DNA of 24,339 bases from Methanobacteriota archaeon (GTDB lineage Archaea > Thermoplasmatota > Poseidoniia > Poseidoniales > Poseidoniaceae). The DNA lies in assembly GCA_002707335.2 (NCBI GenBank), contig PAMN02000055.1:1-24339 (forward strand), given 5' to 3'. Of this stretch, positions 16,381 through 24,339 are shown piece after piece. Each line of letters opens with the position of its first letter. Position 1 is the first letter of the stretch. Both the position numbers and the translations under genes were made by a program. The notes below the pieces were generated by a model. It worked only from the letters and a program-made list of their open reading frames with translations, was not told the origin of the DNA and did no database searches.

Positions 16381-17475
16381 ATGGCATCAAGGATCATAAT
16401 CCATTGTGACTTAGATGCTTTTTATGCTGCAGTGGAGACATTGCACCACAATTTAGATCCTGAAATCCCGTTAATTTTAGGATCTGATCCCAAAAATGGT
16501 TCAGGACGTGGAATTGTTTCTACCTGTAATTACGCCGCAAGAAAGTATGGTATCAGATCGGCAATGCCAATTAGCGAAGCATGGAGGAGATGCCCTGGTC
16601 CTCCACATGGCATTGGGAATTACATGAAATCAACTAGAGGATTATATTCCAGGGCTAGTCGGAAAGTGATGAAAATTTTAGCAGAACATGCAGATATATT
16701 CGAACAAGCCAGTATTGATGAAGCATATTTGGATGTCACAGAAAAGTGCAAACACGATTGGGATGCAGCGTTGGGTATTGCAAAGGATTTGCAGTCTAAT
16801 ATACACAATAAGCTTGGCCTTTCTACTTCATTTGGAATAGGACCAACACGGATTCTAGCAAAAATGGGTAGTGAAGAGAACAAACCTGCCGGCATCCACA
16901 GGACTTTGCCAGATGAGGCCGCTGTTTTTTTTGACCAGAGGCCAGTAAGAGAAATACCAGGAATCGGTCCTAAAACTTCGACTCTTCTCGCTGAATGGGG
17001 AATTAGTACCATGAGTGAGGCATATGAACAAGGAGAACTAGTTCTTTCGAGGTTTACATCTGAGAGATTTGCTAAGTGGCTAATTAGTGTGTATGAGGGA
17101 GAATCTAGCAACGAGGTAAGTCCTATTCGTAGCAGAAAATCAATGGGGAAAGAACATACATTTGATTCAGATGTATCAAATTATGAATTAGTAATTGATA
17201 AGCTGAACCTATTAGTTTCACAGGTTATGAAGAAAAGCCAAGATTTAGGAATTGCAGGAAGATTATGTGAAGTAAAAATCCGTTACAAAGGATTTGAGAC
17301 ACATACTCATGGTTATTCGATTCCAGTTGCTATGGATGATGAAAACATATTCACAAGGCTGGCATTGAATATATTTGCTAAAAACGTTGAAAGCGGTAGG
17401 GAGATAAGACTGGTTGGTTTTCGATTAGGAAATTTAGAATTACCTGAGAATCGTCAATCTACCCTTGATTTTTGA
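16381..17475 (+). CDS. dinB: DNA polymerase IV (Y family)
   Basis: 364 residues, typical for archaeal Dpo4/DinB. This is the error-prone translesion polymerase that bypasses damaged bases. Catalytic acids are D10 in HCDLDAFYA and D113-E114 in SIDEAYLD; Y15 next to F14 sits at the steric-gate region. The palm and fingers include YAARKYGIRSAMP, the thumb has a helix-hairpin-helix (REIPGIGPKT), and the little finger begins near 245 (RKSMGKEHTF). The C terminus, RQSTLDF, looks like a shortened PCNA-binding box: Q, T-L and one aromatic residue, then the stop. It follows serA by 41 bp and ends 3 bp from the convergent valS stop. Confidence 0.95.
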   Translation: MASRIIIHCDLDAFYAAVETLHHNLDPEIPLILGSDPKNGSGRGIVSTCNYAARKYGIRSAMPISEAWRRCPGPPHGIGNYMKSTRGLYSRASRKVMKILAEHADIFEQASIDEAYLDVTEKCKHDWDAALGIAKDLQSNIHNKLGLSTSFGIGPTRILAKMGSEENKPAGIHRTLPDEAAVFFDQRPVREIPGIGPKTSTLLAEWGISTMSEAYEQGELVLSRFTSERFAKWLISVYEGESSNEVSPIRSRKSMGKEHTFDSDVSNYELVIDKLNLLVSQVMKKSQDLGIAGRLCEVKIRYKGFETHTHGYSIPVAMDDENIFTRLALNIFAKNVESGREIRLVGFRLGNLELPENRQSTLDF

Positions 17476-17478
17476 AAA

Positions 17479-19947
17479 TCATTCAAGCTTATGCATCTGT
17501 GTTAGTATGTTGGTGAACTCTGCAAGTTCAGACGGAATCTCAATTCCAGATATTGGTGCATTGAGAGGTAACCCATTGTCCTTTTTAGTCCTCCAGGTGT
17601 TTCCATTAAATTCCTCTATATGAGGTGTCAAATTCGTTAAACCATCGTCAGATTCTAGAATCTCTGGGAATTCTCTCACATCAACTGAACTTTGTCCGTA
17701 TAATGTGTTTGAAATGTGATGTGTAAAGAATGGACAAACAGGTGAAAAAGCGGCCATAAAATCTCTTACAATTCGGTGGATTGTCCATGCAGCATTTTTG
17801 TCATCATCGTACAATCTAGATTTTGACATTTCGAGCCAATGACTTGGTAATATTCCCGTTCCAAAGGTTTTCAGAGATTGCGTGGCGGTATAGATATCCA
17901 AACTTTCCCATGCAGTTTTCACTTTATTCATGGTGTTGGCAAACTCAGAAATTATCCATCGATCTTCAACAGGCAGACTCTCTGGAACGCTGTCTAAGTC
18001 TGAAGGTGGTTCAAACTGGCTAGCAAATCTTGCCACATTGAATAACTTGGTTAAAACTCCAAAATACTTTGATTCTATTTCTTCGGGATTAATATGGAAA
18101 TCATCTCCAACTTGAGCATCACAAGCTTTCCAAAGTCTGAAACATTCTGAACCTATTTTGTTGGCTCGTAATTGGACACTCTTCTCTGGACCTTTGATTT
18201 TCCAGGAACCAGTTCGCCCTCCTGCTCCGCATTCTAATACACTATCAGCGTCAATTCCATTTCCAAGGGACTTTGACATCTTTCTACCCCATGGATCCAT
18301 TCCCAAACCATCAATCCAAACATGTTTGAATCCAGGTTTATCTAGTAACAAAGCGCTTTTCAGTAAAGTGTAATATAGCCAAGTTCTAACAATTTCTTTA
18401 CCTTGAGGCCGAATTGCTGTTGGGAATGCTTTTTCAAAATTTTCAGAATCATTAAGATATCCAGAAACAAATAAATTTGAGTTACTTGAATCCATCCAAG
18501 TATCAAATACCTTTTCTTCTCCAATTATCTCTCCTAAAGAGCTTTTCAATTCCCCAAATGTGCCTAATAATTCTCGTGTTTCACGATCTAAAACTTCGCT
18601 TTCCATAGGTGGAGATTCTTTCCAAGGTTGGACATATACTCCTTTTGGCGCACAAATAATTTTCTTCCCAGAATCGGCGTACCAGATTGGAATTTCAGTA
18701 TGATACCATCTTCTTCTACTAATTGGCCAGTCAATAGAAATATTTTCCATCCAGTCGAGTAAAAATTGCTTATTTCTTGGTGGGTGGAATTCAATTTCTT
18801 CTGCCAGTTCACGAATTCTATCTTGAATATGAGTCTGCCTAACATACCATTCTTTCAACAATATTATTTCGACTGGATTTTTTCCTCTTTCTGATACTGG
18901 GACTTCTTGTTCTTTCTCAACAATTTGGTGAATTTTTCCTTCATTTTCTAAATATTCGATTACGCTCTTTCTTGCCTCATAGACCTTTAATGATGCAAAT
19001 GGTCCTGCAATTTCGGTCATGCATCCATCTAAATCAATGGCCTGGAATGGTGTCAAACCAAGTTCTCTGAAAACAGATACGTCGTTTTGATCACCAAATG
19101 AACATACCATCAAGATACCTGAACCAAATTCACTTTTGACAGATGGATGGGTTGAAATCTCAACGGTCTTACTTCTACCTTCTGTTGGTATAGGAAGAAT
19201 CGCTTTTTTACCCACTAAATGTTTGTACCTCTCATCATCAGGGTGAACTACCACGATTCCACATGCACATATCAATTCAGGTCTAGTGGTTGAAATAATC
19301 ATTTCTTCTCCATTCTCAGTCTGCCATTTTACATCTACCAATTTTGTCATTCGTGTGAGTCTTTCAACTTCAGCGTCTGCAATAGTAGTTCCTTCAACAG
19401 GGTCGTAAATATTAGGTCGCAAATCTTCAACGATTGAACCTTGCTTGAATAATTCTGTGAATATGTTTTGAGTTACAACACGATAATCTGGGGAATCTGT
19501 AAGATATTCATTAGCAAAATCCATTGAAAGGCCAACTCTCTTTGCTGTATTACGCATAGATTGAGTGAATTCTTCGATTGTTGCTTCGCATAATTTCAGA
19601 AACTCTTCTCTCTCAAATGTTTTCATTTTCTTACCAGTGTTTTTTTCAACTGTGAACTCTACATTGATTCCGTTTCTATCTACGCCCCATGGAAATTTAA
19701 CTTCCTTGCCCAATAGCCTTTGAGATCTTGCAATCACATCTATCATACTGTACTGAGCGACTGCTCCAATGTGCCATGTCCCACTAGGATAAGGAGGTGG
19801 TGTATCAATCACGAAAATTTCTTTGTCTGATTTTGGGTTAAACCCATAGCGGGTTGAATATATTGTCTCATCAGAATAGTGTTCTTCTTGAATTCTTTTT
19901 TCAAGGTCTATTGACCATCTCTTGTCGTTAAGTCTTGGAGAAGGCAT
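17479..19947 (-). CDS. valS: Valyl-tRNA synthetase, archaeal type
   Basis: 822 residues from ATG 19947, which follows GGTGAG on the coding strand; an ATG at 20004 would add 19 residues. Class I signatures: TPPPYPSGTWHIGA (HIGA in place of HIGH at about 59-62) and KMSKS (556-560). The editing (CP1) domain is present, with STTRPELICACG and VCSFGDQNDV. RPQGKEIVRTWLYYTLL and the WMDSSNSN stretch separate it from isoleucyl- and leucyl-tRNA synthetases. The enzyme charges tRNA-Val and hydrolyses Thr-tRNA-Val. The anticodon-binding domain (PVEDRWIISEF onward) is intact; the bacterial C-terminal coiled coil is missing, as usual in archaea. It is convergent with dinB and divergent from the transporter gene. 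Confidence 0.93.
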   Translation of the reverse strand: MPSPRLNDKRWSIDLEKRIQEEHYSDETIYSTRYGFNPKSDKEIFVIDTPPPYPSGTWHIGAVAQYSMIDVIARSQRLLGKEVKFPWGVDRNGINVEFTVEKNTGKKMKTFEREEFLKLCEATIEEFTQSMRNTAKRVGLSMDFANEYLTDSPDYRVVTQNIFTELFKQGSIVEDLRPNIYDPVEGTTIADAEVERLTRMTKLVDVKWQTENGEEMIISTTRPELICACGIVVVHPDDERYKHLVGKKAILPIPTEGRSKTVEISTHPSVKSEFGSGILMVCSFGDQNDVSVFRELGLTPFQAIDLDGCMTEIAGPFASLKVYEARKSVIEYLENEGKIHQIVEKEQEVPVSERGKNPVEIILLKEWYVRQTHIQDRIRELAEEIEFHPPRNKQFLLDWMENISIDWPISRRRWYHTEIPIWYADSGKKIICAPKGVYVQPWKESPPMESEVLDRETRELLGTFGELKSSLGEIIGEEKVFDTWMDSSNSNLFVSGYLNDSENFEKAFPTAIRPQGKEIVRTWLYYTLLKSALLLDKPGFKHVWIDGLGMDPWGRKMSKSLGNGIDADSVLECGAGGRTGSWKIKGPEKSVQLRANKIGSECFRLWKACDAQVGDDFHINPEEIESKYFGVLTKLFNVARFASQFEPPSDLDSVPESLPVEDRWIISEFANTMNKVKTAWESLDIYTATQSLKTFGTGILPSHWLEMSKSRLYDDDKNAAWTIHRIVRDFMAAFSPVCPFFTHHISNTLYGQSSVDVREFPEILESDDGLTNLTPHIEEFNGNTWRTKKDNGLPLNAPISGIEIPSELAEFTNILTQMHKLE

Positions 19948-20083
19948 GTGTCTCACCGGCCCTGCGTGCGTTATCCTCGCAGGTCCGGCTGACCCTCGAA
20001 GCATCTACCTTTGAAGTGATTGGATAAGAATTTGTTACAATTGATGGATATCCTTTCAAATGTTCTTACATGACCGCCATACT

Positions 20084-20092
20084 GGGGGGAGA
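20084..20092 (+). promoter_or_regulatory. Strong purine-rich ribosome-binding site of the MMPL gene
   Basis: Six G followed by AGA directly precede the ATG at 20095, leaving 2-3 bases of spacing, closer than the usual 5-8. A GGATATCC palindrome lies at 20046-20053 in the same 90-148 bp divergent spacer with valS. Confidence 0.45.
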
Positions 20093-20094
20093 CC

Positions 20095-23037
20095 ATGAGC
20101 GACGATTCTAAATCCGCTGGTAAGAAAAAAATCCCCCTCCAAAATAGGCTCTCTAGTATTGTTGGTCACGGTCAAGAAAAGTTAACCTCGAGGGTTAAAG
20201 AATGGGACGCACGAAAGGCTCTTGACGCTGTTTTAGACGCTCCTAAGTCATTACAGAGGGAATGGCAAAAACATGGTGCAACAGGAATTTTGACTAAGTT
20301 CCCAATATTTGTTGTTGCAATGTGTCTTTTAGCGACTACATTCTTTGTATATCATTCAGGTTTCTTAGATGGAACTTCACTCAAAGATACTGACGAACCG
20401 TCCCTAAAGGTCAACGGAGATCTAGAAGTCTACCTTCCAAGTGGTTCTCCTGTAAAAGAAACCATAAAAGAGGTTGAACAAAATTGGTCTACAAATGTCA
20501 TGATTATTTACATTGATTCTCCCGATAAACCGATTGATGATAGGAGAATACTTCAAGAAATGTCATATGTTGAAAAGAAACTCAATCCGAGAATTTCCGA
20601 CCCTACAGATGACGTGATTTATGCTCTATCTCTATCCACTGTTGTGAAAGAAGTAAATTCTAGCGCACCAAGACTTCGTGAAGCGCTAATCTATCAATTA
20701 GCTGCTGAAGGTTGTCCAGACAATGATCCTGATTGTGCAGCATTAGTTGCAGCAGGTTGGATAGATGATATCACTAGCAATGGTGACCCTATATTAGGTA
20801 ATTATTCAATACCTAGCCAACAGACAATCAATACAATTGTAAACGAAATGTACGAAGATGACGGCACTCCCTCTCCAGGTCTAGATAAATTAACAAGAGA
20901 TACTGATGGTGATGGATTCTTAGATAGGGCGGTAATTATTATTGCTGTTGATGAAGAAAAAACAGCGAAAGAAGTAATAGAACAAACGCAAGAAATACTC
21001 AATGACATCTCAAAAGAAGAGCGGGCTTGTAGTTGGGATAGTAATGGACAACCCTCTGCTGACTTGTGCACATGGGATGATTTAGGAATAAGTATGACCT
21101 TAACTGGTCCAGTTCCAATTACAAATGCTGTAACAGAATTCTCCTTCAAACTTTTCTGGCAAATATTTCCTATGGCTATAGTACTAGTTGCTATTGGTTT
21201 GTTCGTATTCCACTCTGATGTCTTACAGACAGGTTCCTGGCGACCAATCCAGGGATTCAAAGTTGTAGTAATTGCTGGACTACCGACTCTTTGTTCGGTA
21301 TTCTGGACTTTAGGCATGATGGGTTGGACAAATTATGAAGTTACAATGACGGTGATTATAGTTGGTCCGATACTTCTCGCGCTAGGCGTTTCTTATGGTT
21401 TACACATTACCAATCGATATGCTGAAGAAACCGGTTCAAAAGACGAAAAAATCAGGCAATCATTATCCTCAACAGGTAGAGCAGTATTTTTATCAGCAGT
21501 AACTACGGTAATAGGATTCATTTCATTAACATTTACTCCGATGAAGCCAATTGAAACAGTGGGAATCGCTCTTTCAGGAGGAATCGTGATAGTCTATATT
21601 TTGACGATGCTTATGGTACCGAATCTTACATTGTTACTCGATTTAAGAAAGGCTAAACATCCACCATTACCTGTCTTTGAGAAAACGGTTCAAATTCCAA
21701 TCAAGTTTTCAAAGGCGGTTATTGCTTTCTTCATTTTGATGATATTTGTTTCAGGCTATTGGGGTCAAGCCAATGTTGAGGAAAATATCGATTTACTTGG
21801 AATGGCTCCTGAAGATGAACCATCTGTTGTTACAATGAAGCAATATTCAAAAGATTTCAATGCCGGTCAAGTAGGAATGATTCTTGTTCACGGAGACATT
21901 TCGGGAAATGCTCCGATAACTGAGGCAGAACCCGTTGAAAAATTGCTCGGGATATCGGCATTAGAAGACGAGCTAAACACAATTGATCAAACTACTGCGG
22001 TGAGTATTGTGTTTTTGATGAAATCGGTTGGTGTTGGTGTAAATGGTAGTGGCGCCCCCATATGGGATGTATTGAATCAGCCATTTTTCCCAGAAGATTT
22101 ACGTGATGCCTTCGAACCTTATATCAACAGAACTTATACAGAAGATCTAACATATTGGGAATTGCTTACATCACCAAGAGCAAATGGTACTGAAAATGAG
22201 AACATAGAGAGATTTTTATTGAATGTATTTTATGAAAGCCTTACAGATGAAACCAGAGGATTATTCATCTCCGACGATTATAGTCGGAACCTGATATACG
22301 TGGATATGCCTTTCGTACCAGTAGCAGAAACTAGTAAAGCAGTCACGCTTGTAAATGAGTACACATCTAGAGACTATGAAGGAAATATCCATGCTGAAGA
22401 CCTAACTGGTGTCGCAGCAGTTGCTATCGCAGTGAATGAGTTGATTGTTGGAAGCCAATGGTCATCACTTGGTTTCGCTGTAATCCTTACAATAATGACT
22501 CTTGCAATTGTGTTCAAGGATATTCGATTCTCTTTATGGACGACTGCTCCAGTAATTGCAACTGTTGCCCTTCAGTGGCTTGTAATGTGGAGGATGGATG
22601 TTTCACTGTCATTAGTTACTGTAATGATTGGTTCTATCTTAGTTGGCGTGGGTGTTGACTTTTCGATTCACATAGCCAACCGTATAAGAGAATTAGGCGG
22701 TGGTATTGAAGCGATACGCACCTCAACAGTAAGTACAGGAATGTCACTATTTGAAGCAGCGACAGTTACTACTCTTGGAATGGTGACGGCATATCAAATT
22801 CCAATTCCCGAAATTAAACCATTTATCACAGTAATCATCATTTTGTTGTGGATAGCAGCAGCTAGTGCATTAATCCTCTTGCCAGCAATATTCGTCCTCT
22901 TAGATGAGTTGGGAATCGGTTCTACCGGTGGCTCATCTAGCATGGCCAGAAAATTGGGATTAGGAAAGATATCCAATAGAGGAGATATTGATGCAATGGA
23001 CGCAACTCTCATACCAGACTATGGTGATGCTTGGTGA
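20095..23037 (+). CDS. RND superfamily (MMPL-type) transporter
   Basis: 980 residues with two homologous halves. Each half has one membrane helix, a large outside loop, then a five-helix bundle: TM1 at about 67-90, loop to 350, bundle about 352-510; TM7 about 540-557, loop to about 785, bundle about 790-940. The sterol-sensing-like signatures GVSYGLHITNRY (about 432) and GVGVDFSIHIANR (about 852) face each other in the two halves; D856 is a candidate proton-relay residue. The family uses proton motive force to export lipids or other hydrophobic compounds; the substrate is unknown. The first loop contains two Cys pairs (GCPDNDPDC and CSWD...LC) that may form disulfides, and DTDGDGFLD (about 269-277), like a calcium-binding loop. 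The N-terminal 60 residues are basic and cytoplasmic. EVE follows after 17 bp. Confidence 0.9.
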   Translation: MSDDSKSAGKKKIPLQNRLSSIVGHGQEKLTSRVKEWDARKALDAVLDAPKSLQREWQKHGATGILTKFPIFVVAMCLLATTFFVYHSGFLDGTSLKDTDEPSLKVNGDLEVYLPSGSPVKETIKEVEQNWSTNVMIIYIDSPDKPIDDRRILQEMSYVEKKLNPRISDPTDDVIYALSLSTVVKEVNSSAPRLREALIYQLAAEGCPDNDPDCAALVAAGWIDDITSNGDPILGNYSIPSQQTINTIVNEMYEDDGTPSPGLDKLTRDTDGDGFLDRAVIIIAVDEEKTAKEVIEQTQEILNDISKEERACSWDSNGQPSADLCTWDDLGISMTLTGPVPITNAVTEFSFKLFWQIFPMAIVLVAIGLFVFHSDVLQTGSWRPIQGFKVVVIAGLPTLCSVFWTLGMMGWTNYEVTMTVIIVGPILLALGVSYGLHITNRYAEETGSKDEKIRQSLSSTGRAVFLSAVTTVIGFISLTFTPMKPIETVGIALSGGIVIVYILTMLMVPNLTLLLDLRKAKHPPLPVFEKTVQIPIKFSKAVIAFFILMIFVSGYWGQANVEENIDLLGMAPEDEPSVVTMKQYSKDFNAGQVGMILVHGDISGNAPITEAEPVEKLLGISALEDELNTIDQTTAVSIVFLMKSVGVGVNGSGAPIWDVLNQPFFPEDLRDAFEPYINRTYTEDLTYWELLTSPRANGTENENIERFLLNVFYESLTDETRGLFISDDYSRNLIYVDMPFVPVAETSKAVTLVNEYTSRDYEGNIHAEDLTGVAAVAIAVNELIVGSQWSSLGFAVILTIMTLAIVFKDIRFSLWTTAPVIATVALQWLVMWRMDVSLSLVTVMIGSILVGVGVDFSIHIANRIRELGGGIEAIRTSTVSTGMSLFEAATVTTLGMVTAYQIPIPEIKPFITVIIILLWIAAASALILLPAIFVLLDELGIGSTGGSSSMARKLGLGKISNRGDIDAMDATLIPDYGDAW

Positions 23038-23054
23038 TATTTAGGTGAAATTGT

Positions 23055-23516
23055 ATGACAAATTATTGGTTGATGAAATCCGAACCTGACGTTTATCCAT
23101 ATTCTCAACTTGTGGCTGATGGTTCAACACATTGGGATGGTGTGAGAAATTACCAGGCGCGAAATATTATGAGAGATGATATGAAGGTTGGTGACATGGT
23201 TCTATTCTATCACTCAAATACTAAGCCTCCACATGTCGCAGGCCTTGCAAGAATCTCGAGGGAAGGTTATCCAGACCACACTTCTTGGGACCCAAATAGT
23301 AAGTACTATGATGAAAAATCCTCACCTGATAACCCAAGGTGGATTATGGTAGATATTGAACCAGTTGAAGAATTACAAGTTGTGAGTTTGCACGATATAA
23401 AAGATAACCCAAATTTAGAGGGAATGGCCTTGGTACAACGTGGCCAACGTCTGTCTGTTCAACCGGTTTCAAAGGAACATTTTGAAGAAGTTTGTCGGAT
23501 GGGTGGAAAACAATGA
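23055..23516 (+). CDS. EVE-domain protein
   Basis: 153 residues, nearly all one EVE domain (a PUA-like fold). Family signatures: YWLMKSEPDVYPYSQL at the start, HWDGVRNYQARN (about 27-38), KVGDMVLFYHSN (44-55) and HVAGLARI. Proteins of this type, related to human THYN1, bind modified bases in DNA or RNA, so reading of a modified base is the likely role; the ligand cannot be told from sequence. A clear ribosome-binding site, AGGTGA (23043-23048), lies 6 bases before the ATG. The gene follows the MMPL transporter by 17 bp and its TGA overlaps the next ATG (ATGA), so these three genes form an operon-like run. Confidence 0.92.
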   Translation: MTNYWLMKSEPDVYPYSQLVADGSTHWDGVRNYQARNIMRDDMKVGDMVLFYHSNTKPPHVAGLARISREGYPDHTSWDPNSKYYDEKSSPDNPRWIMVDIEPVEELQVVSLHDIKDNPNLEGMALVQRGQRLSVQPVSKEHFEEVCRMGGKQ

Positions 23517-24339
23517 TTCCAGTGTCAAACAGAGCGTCATCTATTGAGTATGCAATACGCGACGTGGTCGTTCCTGCGACAAAATTGGAATCCGAAGGTC
23601 ACAAAATAATCAAGCTAAACATTGGCGATCCTATCGCTTACCCTGGATTACCAACACCTCCGCATATGGTTGAAGCATTCCAAAAAGGATTAGGTGACGG
23701 CCGTAATGGTTATTCTCCTTCGTATGGCTTGTCGTCATTAAGAAAAGCAATCTCAGAAAATGAAACAAGTAAAGGTTGGGACTGTAGTGCAGATGATGTT
23801 TATGTATGTCACGGAGTAACAGAAGCTCTACAAATTATATTTGCTGCAACACTACAAGAAGGTGACAAAGTTCTAGCCCCTGGCCCCCATTATCCTCCAT
23901 ATATGGCATATCCACAGATGTATGGGGCTACTACAATTGAATATGGACTCAAATCCGATGATTCTTGGTCTATTGATTTAGACGATGTTGAGTCTAAAAT
24001 GGACGATTCTGTTAGATTGCTTGTATTAATCAATCCAAATAATCCTACTGGGAATGTTGCCTCCAAAGAAGAGATTGAATCCCTTCTAAAAATCGCCAGA
24101 AATTGGCCTAATTGCATGGTTATTGCAGATGAGATATACGATGGTCTAGACTTCACTGGTAAACAAGTTTCAGTCGCCTCTTGCTCTGAAGATGTACCGG
24201 TATTTTCATTGAATGGTGTGTCAAAGGTTTACTACGCACCCGGATGGAGAATAGGTTACATGGCTATCCACGACCCTAGCAAGAAGTTGGTATCCGTAAG
24301 GGATGGTGTTGAGAGATTACTTCGTTCAAGATTGTGTGC
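23513..24339 (+). CDS. Class I/II PLP-dependent aminotransferase, 3' end beyond the window
   Basis: 275 codons are present and the frame is open to the last base, so roughly two thirds to three quarters of a usual 390-400-residue enzyme. Pyridoxal-phosphate fold signs: LNIGDPIAYPG near the N terminus, NGYSPSYGL (65-73), INPNNPTG (173-180), ADEIYDG (205-211), with D206 and Y209 positioned for the cofactor ring, the Schiff-base lysine K238 in NGVSKVYYAPGWRIGY, and R246 for the phosphate. The family moves an amino group between an amino acid and a 2-oxo acid; the layout resembles aspartate/alanine (AlaT/AspC-like) enzymes, but the substrate is not certain. Its ATG overlaps the EVE stop (ATGA), with GGTGG (23502-23506) as ribosome-binding site. 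Confidence 0.9.
   Translation, partial: MIPVSNRASSIEYAIRDVVVPATKLESEGHKIIKLNIGDPIAYPGLPTPPHMVEAFQKGLGDGRNGYSPSYGLSSLRKAISENETSKGWDCSADDVYVCHGVTEALQIIFAATLQEGDKVLAPGPHYPPYMAYPQMYGATTIEYGLKSDDSWSIDLDDVESKMDDSVRLLVLINPNNPTGNVASKEEIESLLKIARNWPNCMVIADEIYDGLDFTGKQVSVASCSEDVPVFSLNGVSKVYYAPGWRIGYMAIHDPSKKLVSVRDGVERLLRSRLC

Noticed and set aside
16620..17111. 163-codon open frame antisense to dinB
   Set aside because: The sense strand encodes conserved polymerase motifs; the antisense frame shows none.
20802..21317. 171-codon open frame antisense to the MMPL gene
   Set aside because: Low-complexity Ser/Thr/Ile-rich translation typical of an opposite-strand shadow; the sense frame has clear transporter motifs.
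23055..23516. EVE gene as part of a defence system
   Set aside because: EVE domains occur in some defence enzymes, but here the protein is a stand-alone short form with no nuclease, helicase or restriction gene nearby.
1..24339. CRISPR array, transposon or prophage
   Set aside because: No regularly spaced repeats, transposase, integrase or phage structural gene is visible on either strand.

Overview
The window looks like a gene-dense stretch of chromosome from a planktonic euryarchaeon, most likely Marine Group II (Candidatus Poseidoniales) or a close Thermoplasmata relative. That placement is inference, drawn from an archaeal-type alanyl-tRNA synthetase, an RtcB RNA ligase, a valyl-tRNA synthetase of archaeal type with an HIGA signature, a tRNA gene without encoded CCA, TATA-like boxes about 25 bases before several starts, a moderate AT bias, and a giant signal-peptide-bearing surface protein of the kind common in that group. 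No insertion sequence, phage gene, CRISPR array or integrase is visible.

Layout. Bases 98-169 hold tRNA-Thr(GGT), preceded by a TATA box and two copies of an 11-bp CCGAAWCGGTT element. Bases 235-6723 encode a 2162-residue secreted, membrane-anchored protein: N-terminal MAM-like/jelly-roll modules, a roughly 400-residue supermodule present twice in tandem, a CARDB-like domain, one transmembrane helix and a very acidic tail. A 61-residue coiled-coil protein (6834-7019) follows and its stop codon abuts that of rtcB (minus strand). alaS is divergent from rtcB. Next come a Nudix hydrolase and rmuC (minus), then a persulfide-dioxygenase-like metallo-beta-lactamase protein (plus), an unrecognised polytopic membrane protein (minus), serA-like D-3-phosphoglycerate dehydrogenase and DNA polymerase IV (plus), valS (minus), and finally a plus-strand run of RND/MMPL transporter, EVE-domain protein and a class I aminotransferase cut by the window end.

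How the genes fit together. Most are housekeeping: tRNA charging (alaS, valS, tRNA-Thr), RNA ligation (rtcB), serine synthesis (serA), amino-group transfer, DNA maintenance (dinB, rmuC, possibly the Nudix protein) and sulfur detoxification (the MBL protein). The two envelope proteins, the giant surface protein and the MMPL exporter, are the accessory-looking parts. No stretch longer than 300 bases lacks a gene.

The most unusual signals are structural: perfect 8-bp stem-loops placed immediately before two start codons, three consecutive inverted repeats in the 93-bp rmuC/MBL spacer, the duplicated supermodule in the giant protein, and the fact that all four convergent gene pairs end within 3 bases of each other or overlap. 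I did not find convincing evidence of a new multi-gene system.
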